A stretch of 64,000 bases of DNA. Origin: Xanthobacter sp. YC-JY1 (GTDB taxonomy: Bacteria > Pseudomonadota > Alphaproteobacteria > Rhizobiales > Xanthobacteraceae). Positions within the stretch are counted from its first letter, which is position 1. Each line of letters starts with the position of its first letter. Where the stretch lies: assembly GCF_021730305.1 (NCBI RefSeq), contig NZ_CP032674.1:4821001-4885000 (forward strand). Direction: 5' to 3'. Of the stretch, positions 47,710 to 55,786 are shown one piece after another. The position numbers and the translations under genes were made by a program. A model generated the notes under the pieces. That model was not told where the DNA came from and made no database searches. It saw only the letters and a program-made list of their open reading frames with translations.

Positions 47710-47785
47710 GGGGCCGTAGCTCAGATGGGAGAGCGCTGCAATCGCACTGCAGAGGTCAGGGGTTCGATTCCCCTCGGCTCCACCA
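47710..47785 (+). tRNA. tRNA-Ala (anticodon CGC)
   Basis: A complete 76-nt cloverleaf with encoded CCA. Acceptor GGGGCCG pairs with CGGCTCC; D-arm GCTC/GAGC; anticodon stem CTGCA/TGCAG around loop ATCGCAC gives anticodon CGC (reads GCG); T-arm AGGGG-TTCGATT-CCCCT. The discriminator is A. The G3-U70 pair (G at 47712, T at 47779) is the alanyl-tRNA synthetase identity element. Confidence 0.97.
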
Positions 47786-48377
47786 TCCCGGACCGCATCT
47801 CAGATTTATAAAAAGCCAGATATTTGACGCACTGCGAAATCAGGTGCGTACCCAAGCTTGTACCCGCACTGCGTACCTGACCTTCCGCGGATAGCGCCTA
47901 TGATCGCGCAATCGCGTCAGGGAGCAACTTCCTATTATCAATTTCATGCACCGCGTGATGCGGAAAACGGCTCAGCTTGGTAGCCGTTCGAGCAAGGCCC
48001 TCGATATCAGATCGGCAGAGCTTTGGACGTCGGAAGCTCAGAGAACCGCCCGGCGACGTGTCTATCTCTACGATCTCTATCAAATGTGGGGCGGCCATTT
48101 TATCTGCCCATGGACCATCATGTGCCGCGTCCACTCGCGCCGCAAAGCGATCCAGGAACAGATGGCCCATGCTGAGATAGGGAGCCCGCAGCCATGGAGC
48201 CCCGAGGAGCAATCTCCTGGCCCAGATACACGCCGCAGCCCTTCGGACCCTCTCCTTCGCATTATATTTGTCAGCCACCTCGAAACGGCCACCAACAGCC
48301 CACCCGGCCCACGCCAATACACCTGCCGGGCCTTCCGATCCGGCAGGTGCCATTCGTGACTGGCGCGTAGCCAACCG
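47786..48377. other. Gene-poor, lower-GC stretch after tRNA-Ala; possible degenerate island
   Basis: About 590 bases with weaker G+C bias than neighbours. GTACC recurs at 47848, 47860 and 47873, and GCACTGCG at 47829 and 47866, directly after the tRNA 3' end, which resembles arm sites near integrase-targeted tRNAs. Frames of 137-158 residues exist on both strands (e.g. 47898-48374 minus, ending RKLLPDAIARS), but neither has convincing codon bias, ribosome site or family. No integrase is left. Confidence 0.45.
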
Positions 48378-49781
48378 CTACGGAGAAAGCTCCTCCAGCA
48401 CCCGGCCCTTCGTCTCGATGGCGAAGAGCATGGTGACGAGGGCGCCGACGATCAGGATGCCGGCGAAGGCAGCGAAGACGTACTGAATCCCTGCAGCGCC
48501 CATGATGGTGCCGACCACGATCGGACCGGCCGAGGAGCCGAGGCGCAGCCATGCGCTGCCGAGGCCGGTGCCGATGGCCCGGAGACGCGTCGGGTAGAGT
48601 TCCGCCGAATAGAGGTAGAGCGAGAAGGTGATGGTCTGCACGATCGCATAGGCGAGACCCGCGAGGATCAGAACCTCGGTCGGAGAGGTCGCCCCGATCC
48701 AGGCCAGGGCCAACAGCGGGATCGGCGCCGCGAGGAAGGCGAAGGTATACCAGCGCTTGCGGCCCACCTTGTCGATCAGGAGCGCGCAGGCCACCGAGGC
48801 CACCACGCCGGCCACCGAGGTCAGGAGCCCATAGAGCAGTGCCGTTTCCAGCGGCAGGTTGAAGGTCTGCCGGTAAAGGGTCGGCAGCCAGGCGATCATG
48901 CCATTTGCCACGAGGTAGGAGCAGAACCACATGGACCAGATGGTCAGCGTTCGCCGGCGATAGATGCCGGAGAACAGCTCCCGGACGCCCGAGCGCTCGA
49001 CCGCCTTCATGGGCACCGGCTTCGGCTCCGGCAGCACATGGCCCCGCGCCGTGGCGCTGCGCTCCAGATCCGAGACGATCCTGTCGGCCTCGGCGTAGCG
49101 CCCCTTGGCGGCGAGCCAGCGCGGCGATTCCTTCATGAAGAAGCGCAGGGGAATGAGAATGGCGGCGGGCACGAGCCCGACGATGAACATGGCCTGCCAG
49201 CCATAAACAGGCACGAGCGCGCGGGCGATGAGGCCGGCCCCTACGAGGCCGAACAGGAACATCACTTCGTACAGCAGGAAGAAGCGGCCACGCCCCTTCG
49301 AACCGATGTACTCGTTGATGTAGGCGCTCGCCACCGGCACCTCGCCGCCGGTGCCAATGCCCTGGATGAAGCGGAACGCCATCATTGAGGCAGCGCCCCA
49401 GGCGAACAGGCAGGCGATGTCCATGCTGACGAACAGGAGGATGGTGAACAGCAGCACGGAGAGCCGGCCGATGCGCTCGGCCAGCCAGCCGAAGAAGACC
49501 GCGCCGATGAGCTGCCCGAGGTAGCCCATGGAGAGGATCAGGCCCGTCTGCTCAGGCTTGAGACCCCACTCCCGCACCAGCACCGGCATCGCATAGGCGA
49601 TGGCGATGACGGTATAGCCGTCGAAGAAGGTGGCGGCGCCGATGATGTTGCGGGTCCAGAACACGCGTCGGGTGATTGGGAGCCGTTCCAGGCGGGCGCT
49701 GATGTCGGCTTGCCGCTCGGCATCGCTGCGCAAATCGGGTGTCCCGCCGGCACTAAGGTGCGGCGGCGTCTGCATGAGCAT
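48378..49781 (-). CDS. MFS transporter (sugar/organic-acid porter type)
   Basis: A 467-residue 12-helix transporter. MFS motif A appears as GWLAERIGRLSVLLF between TM2 and TM3 and again as LLIDKVGRKRWYTF in the second half; RFIQGIGTGGEVPVASAYINEY is the TM4-5 signature seen in AAHS/sugar porters. The start at 49781 is chosen for GGAGG eight bases upstream. It lies downstream of the DHDPS-family gene (153-base gap with a hairpin between), so it may import that enzyme's precursor substrate, perhaps an acidic sugar or aromatic acid (inference). Confidence 0.9.
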   Translation of the reverse strand: MLMQTPPHLSAGGTPDLRSDAERQADISARLERLPITRRVFWTRNIIGAATFFDGYTVIAIAYAMPVLVREWGLKPEQTGLILSMGYLGQLIGAVFFGWLAERIGRLSVLLFTILLFVSMDIACLFAWGAASMMAFRFIQGIGTGGEVPVASAYINEYIGSKGRGRFFLLYEVMFLFGLVGAGLIARALVPVYGWQAMFIVGLVPAAILIPLRFFMKESPRWLAAKGRYAEADRIVSDLERSATARGHVLPEPKPVPMKAVERSGVRELFSGIYRRRTLTIWSMWFCSYLVANGMIAWLPTLYRQTFNLPLETALLYGLLTSVAGVVASVACALLIDKVGRKRWYTFAFLAAPIPLLALAWIGATSPTEVLILAGLAYAIVQTITFSLYLYSAELYPTRLRAIGTGLGSAWLRLGSSAGPIVVGTIMGAAGIQYVFAAFAGILIVGALVTMLFAIETKGRVLEELSP

Positions 49782-49895
49782 TGGCGTTTCCTCCAGGGAT
49801 GATCTTGATTTTTCTTTTTGCCGGAGGCCAGAGGCACACCCGGAGATAGGGCGCGTTCCGGCCCGGAGCCGGCACGCGCTTCTCACCCGAAAGGG

Positions 49896-49923
49896 CCCGG
49901 AGGCGGCAGAAGCCGCCTCCGGG
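49896..49923. terminator. Hairpin between DHDPS-family and MFS genes
   Basis: CCCGGAGGCGGC / GCCGCCTCCGGG, a perfect 12-bp stem with AGAA loop, starts 11 bases after the stop of the lyase gene. It is followed on the minus strand by CCCTTTC, so it may only attenuate read-through into the transporter gene. Confidence 0.6.
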
Positions 49924-49933
49924 AGGGTAATGA

Positions 49934-50866
49934 TCAGGCCGCGAGGGCGTCGGCGACCACGGTGAGGCCGGAGGCCTTCACCGCCGCGCGGATTTCGGCG
50001 TCGGCCGCTTCGCCGAGGGGCTTCAGGGGCTCGCGAATGTTCACGTTGTCGATGAGGCCGCGGGCGCGCAGCGCATGCTTGAGGGCAACCGTGCCCTCCA
50101 TATGCGAGCCGCGGTGGTAGACGGCGCGGGTCACGGGCAGGAGCTGCTCATGATACTTGCGGGCGAGGGTGTAGTCCTGCGCCTTGCCGGCCTTGAGGTA
50201 TTCGATGAGCAGCTCAGGCGCCATGTTGCCGTAGCCGACGAGCAGGCCGTCCACGTCGAACATGGTGGGCAGCAGCCACTCGTCATGGCAGGACATGATG
50301 GCGAGGTTCGGGAAGGCCTTCTTGAGGGCGGGGATCTCGTTGTACCAGCGCTTCATGTCGCGCACGCCGTTCTTGGTGGCGGTCACGCCCGGAATGGCGG
50401 CGATCTCGAGCTGGGTGTCGAGGTCGTAATTGGCCTTGGTCACGGCCGGGTACTGGAACAGGATGCACTCAAGGCCGGACTGGGCGATGGCCTTGTAGCG
50501 GTCCTGCGGGGCGCCCTTCTGGTAGCCGAAGCGCAGCCAACCGTGGTTGGGATATACGAGCGCGCCGCTCGCGCCGGCGTCGAACTTCTTCTTGGCCTCG
50601 ATCTCGGCGACCTTGGTGCCTTCACCGGTGATGCCGGCGATGACCGGCAGGGGAGTGGCATCCTTGTAGACGCGGATAAGCTCGATCTGCTCCTCGAAGG
50701 TCAGGAAGGTGCCCTCGCCGGCATGGCCGAGGATGACAAGGCTCTTCACGCCGGGGATGGCGGCCAGCCACTTGGCGAGGCGCGCGTTGCCGTCGAAATC
50801 GACGTCGCCATTGTCCTTGAAGAGGGTGACGGGGGCGGGGTTCAGGCCCTTCCAGTCGATAGCCAT
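49934..50866 (-). CDS. Dihydrodipicolinate synthase (DHDPS)/N-acetylneuraminate lyase family aldolase
   Basis: A 310-residue class I aldolase. The Schiff-base lysine is K165 in GVTATKNGVRD and the conserved tyrosine Y139 in ILFQYP; GHAGEG (48-53) replaces the GTTGE loop of DapA. The segment SCHDEWLLPTMFDVDGLLVGYGNM is characteristic of a catabolic subgroup, not lysine biosynthesis. The reaction is probably dehydration or retro-aldol cleavage of a keto sugar acid (inference). It is divergent from a LacI-type regulator with a palindromic operator between. Confidence 0.88.
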   Translation of the reverse strand: MAIDWKGLNPAPVTLFKDNGDVDFDGNARLAKWLAAIPGVKSLVILGHAGEGTFLTFEEQIELIRVYKDATPLPVIAGITGEGTKVAEIEAKKKFDAGASGALVYPNHGWLRFGYQKGAPQDRYKAIAQSGLECILFQYPAVTKANYDLDTQLEIAAIPGVTATKNGVRDMKRWYNEIPALKKAFPNLAIMSCHDEWLLPTMFDVDGLLVGYGNMAPELLIEYLKAGKAQDYTLARKYHEQLLPVTRAVYHRGSHMEGTVALKHALRARGLIDNVNIREPLKPLGEAADAEIRAAVKASGLTVVADALAA

Positions 50867-50942
50867 GGTTTCAGTTCCTTCCTTGGGATCGTTCAGACCG
50901 AAATTCGGTCCCGCTTCCTCCGACCCGCAGTCTCCTTAGGAT

Positions 50943-51000
50943 CGTTAGCGGGAACGTTCCCATAATTGCCCTTGTGTCCATCGTCTGTCAATCGCTAACG
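50943..51000. promoter_or_regulatory. Operator region for LacI-type regulator: GGGAACGTTCCC and CGTTAGCG/CGCTAACG
   Basis: GGGAACGTTCCC (50950-50961) is a perfect 12-bp palindrome with the central CG of LacI-family sites. It overlaps CGTTAGCG (50943-50950), whose exact inverse CGCTAACG lies at 50993-51000. The arrangement could allow looping across the divergent promoters. Confidence 0.7.
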
Positions 51001-51034
51001 TGTCGCCGGGCCCCCGATCGAAGGACACACGCCG

Positions 51035-52111
51035 TTGAACGATGACGAACCGCAGGAGCGGCAGGGGCGCGTGACCATCCTGGATGTCGCGGCCGCCGCG
51101 GGCGTCTCCAAGTCCACCGTCTCGCGCATCCTCGACGAGCGCCTGCCGCGTTCGGAGAATGCGACCGCCCGGCGCGTGCGACAGGTGGCGGAAAGCCTCG
51201 GCTATGTGCGCGACGTGTCTGCCGCGAGCTTGCGCCGCGGCCAGACCAATACCATCGGCGTCATTGTCCCGCGGTTGACGGACACCGTAATGGCCATGCT
51301 CTACGAGGCCCTCGCCCGGGCCTGCGCGCGGACCGGACAGTTCGCCATCGTCGCTACCACCGACGACGAACCGCGCGCCGACCGCAAGGCGGCGCAGACG
51401 CTCCTGCAGCGGGGCGTTGACGGCCTCGTGCTCTCCACCGCCCGGCAGGGCGACGACTTCGCCCAGGAACTGGCGGAGCGCGGTGTGCCCTATGTGCTCG
51501 CCCTGCGCAGTGACGGGCGCAGTCTTGCATCCGTGGGCGACGACCGGCTGGGCGGATATCTCGCCACGCGACACCTGATCGATCTCGGCCATCGCCGCAT
51601 CGGCCTCATTGCCGGCCCCTCTTATGCCTCCAGCAGCCGGGGGCGGGTCGAGGGTTACCGGCAGGCGCTCAAGGAGGCTCACATTGTTGAGGACCCGGCG
51701 CTCGTGGTCGAATCCACCTTCGACATCGATTCCGGAGCGGATGCAGCCGAGCGGCTGATGCGCCTTCCTCAGCCGCCCACTGCGCTCTTCGCGGTCAACG
51801 ACAATACCGCCATCGGCGCCCTTTCCACGCTCGCACGGCTCGGGCTCTCGGTCCCCGGTGACGTCTCCCTGGTGGGCTACAACGACATCCCCATCGTCAG
51901 CCGCCTGCCGACCCCGCTCACCTCGGTGCGCGTGCCGTTCGACCAGATCGCCGCCGACGCGCTGGATCTCCTGACTCGGGGCGCCGCAACGCGCGCCGAC
52001 CACCTGCGGATCGCCGCGCCGACCCTCATCCCCCGTCAGTCAACGGCGGTTCCGGGACCGACGCTCGGCAGAGCTGAAAAGGCCAGACACCGAGGGCGGG
52101 AACGCCACTAA
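51035..52111 (+). CDS. LacI-family transcriptional regulator
   Basis: A 358-residue regulator starting at TTG 51035 (GAAGGA nine bases upstream). Helix-turn-helix VTILDVAAAAGVSKSTVSRIL, hinge SAASLRRGQTNTIGVIVP, then a sugar-binding-like domain (HLIDLGHRRIGLIAGP, LFAVNDNTAIGALSTLARLG, VSLVGYNDIPIVSRLPTPLT). It probably represses the divergent aldolase and MFS genes. The C-terminal 15 residues are basic and non-conserved. Confidence 0.92.
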   Translation: MNDDEPQERQGRVTILDVAAAAGVSKSTVSRILDERLPRSENATARRVRQVAESLGYVRDVSAASLRRGQTNTIGVIVPRLTDTVMAMLYEALARACARTGQFAIVATTDDEPRADRKAAQTLLQRGVDGLVLSTARQGDDFAQELAERGVPYVLALRSDGRSLASVGDDRLGGYLATRHLIDLGHRRIGLIAGPSYASSSRGRVEGYRQALKEAHIVEDPALVVESTFDIDSGADAAERLMRLPQPPTALFAVNDNTAIGALSTLARLGLSVPGDVSLVGYNDIPIVSRLPTPLTSVRVPFDQIAADALDLLTRGAATRADHLRIAAPTLIPRQSTAVPGPTLGRAEKARHRGRERH

Positions 52112-52221
52112 TTAACGGGATCGGTGCCGACGTTTTATTTAAAGTTCTGGTGAGTTGGCGCCGATTACTGGTCAAGACAAGTCACAATACTGGACTGATG
52201 CTGGACCTCGATCACGCTGGG

Positions 52222-52341
52222 CGCGAGGCGTACCCTCCGGCCGCCGTGATCGACAGTCAGTCGGCGAAGGCACCCAATGCCGGAACATGGGGTTACGATG
52301 CCGGCCAGAAGATCGTCGGACGCAAGCGCCATACAAGGCGG
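52222..52341 (+). pseudogene. Fragment of an IS5-family transposase
   Basis: About 40 residues, REAYPPAAVIDSQSAKAPNA then GTWGYDAGQKIVGRKRHT, match the region of IS5/IS402-type transposases holding the first catalytic Asp (VIDSQS) and the GYDAGKK-x-GRKRH motif. Both ends are lost: the upstream and downstream frames do not continue as transposase. The remnant fills part of the 341-base gap between the LacI-type gene and the GST-like gene. Nothing else is seen there. Confidence 0.82.
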
Positions 52342-52452
52342 GGGAACGAACGGCTGCGGCCGCAGCGCGACTCAAATTGTGCTGGGCCACCTTCGGAGCG
52401 CTCTCCCATGAAGTGGCTCCCGAGATACCTACAGCCAGAGGGGCGATGACCG

Positions 52453-53403
52453 ATGGGTGAACTCGTAGGCGGCAGGTGGCAGCGCGGCGGTATCGATACC
52501 GCCATAAAAGACGGGCAATTGCGGCGCCCTCCGTCCCTGTTTCGCAACTGGATCGTCGACGGCGAAGGACCTGCTGCGTTTCCCGCCGAACCTGGCCGAT
52601 ATCACCTCTACGTGTCGCTCGCTTGCCCCTGGGCGCACCGCACCCTCATCATGCGACGACTGAAAGGCCTCGAAGCGCTGATCGGCCTTTCGGTCGTACA
52701 CTGGCTGATGGGAGAGGATGGCTGGTCATTTCAGCCGGGTGTCGGTGTCGTGCCGGACACGGTAAACGGCACCCAATGGCTTCATCAGCTTTATACCCTG
52801 AGCGAACCGCACTGCACGTCGCGAGTGACCGTGCCGGTGTTGTGGGACAAGGCGACCCGGAAAATCGTCTCCAACGAATCCGCGGACATCATTCGCATGT
52901 TCAATACCGCCTTCGATCGCGTGGGCGCGGCCGAGGGCGATTACTATCCGCTGCCGTTCCGCAACCAGATCGACGCCGTCAACACGCGGATTTATGACAC
53001 TCTCAACAACGGCGTTTATCGCGCCGGATTCGCGACCACACAGTCCGCCTACGAGAATGCCGTGGCGGATGTCTTCGCGACGATGGACTGGCTGGACGAG
53101 CACTTGGCGCAGCGGCGGTTCCTCGTCGGCGAGCGGCTGACCGAAGCTGACATCCGGCTGTTCACCACGCTCGTGCGGTTCGATCCGGTGTATTTCGGCC
53201 ACTTCAAATGCAATCGGCGGGCGCTCGTCGACTATCCAGCGCTCTGGCGCTACACGCGCGCGCTCTACCAACACCCCGCCATCCGTCCGACTGTCGATTT
53301 CGAGCACATCAAGCGGCACTACTACGCCAGCCATTCCTGGCTCAATCCGAGCGGCATCGTCCCCGTCGGACCTGACCTCGACTTCGAAACGCCGGTCACT
53401 TGA
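52453..53403 (+). CDS. Glutathionyl-hydroquinone reductase (omega/xi-class GST)
   Basis: A 316-residue GST-like enzyme. The catalytic cysteine is C58 in SLACPWAHRTLIMRRLKGLE, the GS-HQR signature, followed by family stretches GWSFQPGVGVVPDTVNG, VTVPVLWDKATRKIVSNES and LVGERLTEADIRLFTTLVRF. It removes glutathione from glutathionyl-hydroquinones, recycling quinones. Codon use is less GC-biased than the core genes, and an IS5 remnant lies just upstream, consistent with acquisition. The convergent TetR gene and the RND pump beyond it suggest a quinone/xenobiotic-defence module (inference). Confidence 0.93.
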   Translation: MGELVGGRWQRGGIDTAIKDGQLRRPPSLFRNWIVDGEGPAAFPAEPGRYHLYVSLACPWAHRTLIMRRLKGLEALIGLSVVHWLMGEDGWSFQPGVGVVPDTVNGTQWLHQLYTLSEPHCTSRVTVPVLWDKATRKIVSNESADIIRMFNTAFDRVGAAEGDYYPLPFRNQIDAVNTRIYDTLNNGVYRAGFATTQSAYENAVADVFATMDWLDEHLAQRRFLVGERLTEADIRLFTTLVRFDPVYFGHFKCNRRALVDYPALWRYTRALYQHPAIRPTVDFEHIKRHYYASHSWLNPSGIVPVGPDLDFETPVT

Positions 53404-53422
53404 CGTTGCCCTCACGTTTCGC

Positions 53423-54058
53423 TCAGGCCTTGTAGAAATCGAGGAACATGGCAACGCCGCTATCGATCAGCTGATTGGCATCACGGGCGCGCGGGGGTGG
53501 AAAGGCGAGCGCGCCTGCGAGTTTTGCATCTTCTGCGACGAGTGCGAGAAACTGGTGCGCAGCCAGGTCGGGATCGGGGATGCGCACGCGCGCGGTGTCG
53601 TTGAGCGCAGCCAGATAGGTTGCGATCTGGCGGATCGATGCGCCCGGGCCCTCGTCGTAAAACACTTCCGCTAGACGCGGAAACCGGGGCGCGACCGGAA
53701 TCAGAATGCGGAAGATGTCCAGCCCTTCGCGCTGGGCGAAGATGCGCCGGTAATTGATTGCGACCTTTCGCAACTCCGACTCGACAGAAGCGTTCTGGGG
53801 GTCCGGCACATAAAGGTTCGCATTGACCGCGCGGCATTCGACACGGATCAGCTCCTCGAAGAGGGCGGCTTTGCTGGAGAAGTGCGCATAGAGCGTCGCT
53901 TTGGAAAGCGCGCCGACGCGGGCGATCGCGTCCATCGTCGCGCCGTCGTAGCCCGCCTCGAGGAACACCGCGCGGGCCGCCTTCAACGCCTCCCGAGCTT
54001 TGGGTCTCAGGCTGCTGGAGGCTTGCGGTACAAGGGTTGATGCGTTGCATTCCGACAT
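53423..54058 (-). CDS. TetR/AcrR-family transcriptional repressor
   Basis: A 211-residue regulator. The N-terminal helix-turn-helix is AIARVGALSKATLYAHFSSK within a 50-residue TetR domain (AARAVFLEAGYDGATMDAIA). The ligand domain ends with a C-terminal TetR_C-type region (IDSGVAMFLDFYKA). It is divergent from the tripartite pump, and two copies of TCGAACTGNACGGTTC lie between, so it should repress both itself and the pump. Inducer not known. Confidence 0.92.
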   Translation of the reverse strand: MSECNASTLVPQASSSLRPKAREALKAARAVFLEAGYDGATMDAIARVGALSKATLYAHFSSKAALFEELIRVECRAVNANLYVPDPQNASVESELRKVAINYRRIFAQREGLDIFRILIPVAPRFPRLAEVFYDEGPGASIRQIATYLAALNDTARVRIPDPDLAAHQFLALVAEDAKLAGALAFPPPRARDANQLIDSGVAMFLDFYKA

Positions 54059-54071
54059 GCCTTCAACTTAA

Positions 54072-54089
54072 TCGAACTGTACGGTTCAG
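54072..54089. promoter_or_regulatory. TetR-type operator, copy 1
   Basis: TCGAACTGTACGGTTCAG, an interrupted dyad (GAAC...GTTC) 14-31 bases before the TetR start. The same 16-base core with one change recurs at 54129. Confidence 0.75.
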
Positions 54090-54128
54090 TCCATATTGAC
54101 TCTCGATTTATCTGGCCCTAGTCGTTGG

Positions 54129-54146
54129 TCGAACTGAACGGTTCGG
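54129..54146. promoter_or_regulatory. TetR-type operator, copy 2
   Basis: TCGAACTGAACGGTTCGG, same dyad, followed directly by an extra GGTTCAG half-site. It lies 32-49 bases before the pump operon start at 54178 and would overlap its promoter. Confidence 0.75.
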
Positions 54147-54177
54147 TTCAGATTGGTTGTATGCGGGTGCCTTTGAT

Positions 54178-55713
54178 ATGCGAGACCTGTCTGCCCTCTC
54201 CCGGCTCGCCCCCCGCCTCAAGGGGGGCGTCGTCGCCGCTTCCCTGCTGCTGATGAACGGCTGCATGGTCGGGCCGGATTTCGAGGCGCCCGATGCACCG
54301 CGCGTCAGCGGCTACCTGCCCGAAGGCACGCCCCGTCCCACGACCTCGGCTGACGTCCATGGCGGGCGCAGCCAGGTCCTTCTTCGCGGCCGCGATCTGC
54401 CCGGCGAGTGGTGGCGGGTCTTCCGCAACAAGCAGATCGACGCCTTCGTGGCGGAGGCGATCCGCAACCATCCGGACATCGCCGCCGCTCAGGCTGCGCT
54501 TCGGGCGGCGCGCGAAAACGCGCTGGCGGGAGAGGGCAGCCTGTTTCCGCAGGTGTCGGCAAACGGCAGCGCCACCAGGCAGGTCACCTCGCTGGCGAGC
54601 CAGGGCGAGAGCGGCAACACCAGCCCCTACAATCTCTACAATGCCTCGGTCAGCGTCAGCTATGTGCTCGACGTGTGGGGCGGCACCCGCCGGAATGTCG
54701 AGGCGCTGGAGGCGCAGGCGGACTACCAGCGCTTTCAGCTGGAAGCGACCTATCTCAGCCTCACCGCGAATGTGGTGACGGCGGCCATCACTGATGCCTC
54801 CCTGCGCGCGCAGATCGAGGCAACCAACGACATCATCAAGTCGGAGCAGGAGCAGCTCAAGCTCGTCCAACGCCAGTTCGAGCTGGGCGCGGTGGCCCAA
54901 TCCGATGTGCTCTCCCAGCAGTCGAACCTCGCCCAGACACAGGCCACGCTTCCGCCACTGCAGAAGCAGCTCGCCCAGCAGCGCAACCAGCTGATGGCCT
55001 ATCTCGGCCGGCTGCCGAACCAGGACCGGGGCGAGCACGTGACCCTCGCCAGCCTCACCCTGCCGCGCGATCTTCCCGTGAGCGTGCCGTCCGCTCTGGT
55101 GCGGCAGCGGCCCGATATCGGCGCGGCAGAGGCGAGCCTGCACAAGGCCACCGCCACAGTGGGCGTCAACGTGGCCAACATGCTGCCGCAGGTTCAGCTC
55201 ACCGGCAGCTACGGCAGGGCCGGCCTCACCCCCGACAGCCTGTTCTCGCCGGGCACCGCCGCCTGGAGCATCGCGGGCAGCGTCGCACAGACGGTGTTCG
55301 ACGGCGGGACGCTCTATCACGACAAGGAATCCGCCGTCGCGAGCAACGAGCAGGCGTTGGCGCAATACAAAAGCACGGTCATCACCGCCTTCCGCGACGT
55401 GGCGGATTCGCTGCGCGCCATCGAGGCCGATGCCAGCACGCTGAAGGCCCAACTCGCCTACGAGAAGGCGGCGCAGGAGAGCGTGAAGATTTCCCGCACC
55501 CAGTATCTCGCCGGGGCGGTGACCTATCCCTCGGTGCTCACCGCCGAGCAGAACTTCCAGCAGGCGGTGGTGGCGCGGGTGAAGGCGCAGGCCGCCCGTT
55601 TCACCGATACCGCGGCGCTGTTCCAGGCCCTGGGGGGCGGCTGGTGGAACCGGGTGGACCAGACGGCGCAGGCCGAGCCCCGCACCAACGCCGGCTATTT
55701 CCAGGACCACTGA
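54178..55713 (+). CDS. Outer-membrane efflux lipoprotein, NodT/OprM family
   Basis: A 511-residue TolC-like channel. The N-terminal signal has lipobox-like MNGC (VVAASLLLMNGCMVGPDFE), then the NodT start GPDFEAPDAP. Two OEP repeats follow (IAAAQAALRAARENALAGEG; RQRPDIGAAEASLHKATATV). The start is ATG 54178; a TTG seven codons upstream is also in frame. First gene of a three-gene pump (channel, adaptor, permease), under two TetR-type operators. Confidence 0.92.
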   Translation: MRDLSALSRLAPRLKGGVVAASLLLMNGCMVGPDFEAPDAPRVSGYLPEGTPRPTTSADVHGGRSQVLLRGRDLPGEWWRVFRNKQIDAFVAEAIRNHPDIAAAQAALRAARENALAGEGSLFPQVSANGSATRQVTSLASQGESGNTSPYNLYNASVSVSYVLDVWGGTRRNVEALEAQADYQRFQLEATYLSLTANVVTAAITDASLRAQIEATNDIIKSEQEQLKLVQRQFELGAVAQSDVLSQQSNLAQTQATLPPLQKQLAQQRNQLMAYLGRLPNQDRGEHVTLASLTLPRDLPVSVPSALVRQRPDIGAAEASLHKATATVGVNVANMLPQVQLTGSYGRAGLTPDSLFSPGTAAWSIAGSVAQTVFDGGTLYHDKESAVASNEQALAQYKSTVITAFRDVADSLRAIEADASTLKAQLAYEKAAQESVKISRTQYLAGAVTYPSVLTAEQNFQQAVVARVKAQAARFTDTAALFQALGGGWWNRVDQTAQAEPRTNAGYFQDH

Positions 55714-55786
55714 GAGGGCTGCAACGCCCCTCGCGAGCGCGCCCTCAAAACGACCCCTGCGCCGCAGCCGCAAGAAGAGACGTCAG

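Noticed and set aside
47898..48374. 158-residue minus-strand frame after the tRNA (and a 137-residue plus-strand frame across it)
   Set aside because: Neither has a ribosome site, consistent codon bias or a recognisable family; kept only as part of the gene-poor tract.
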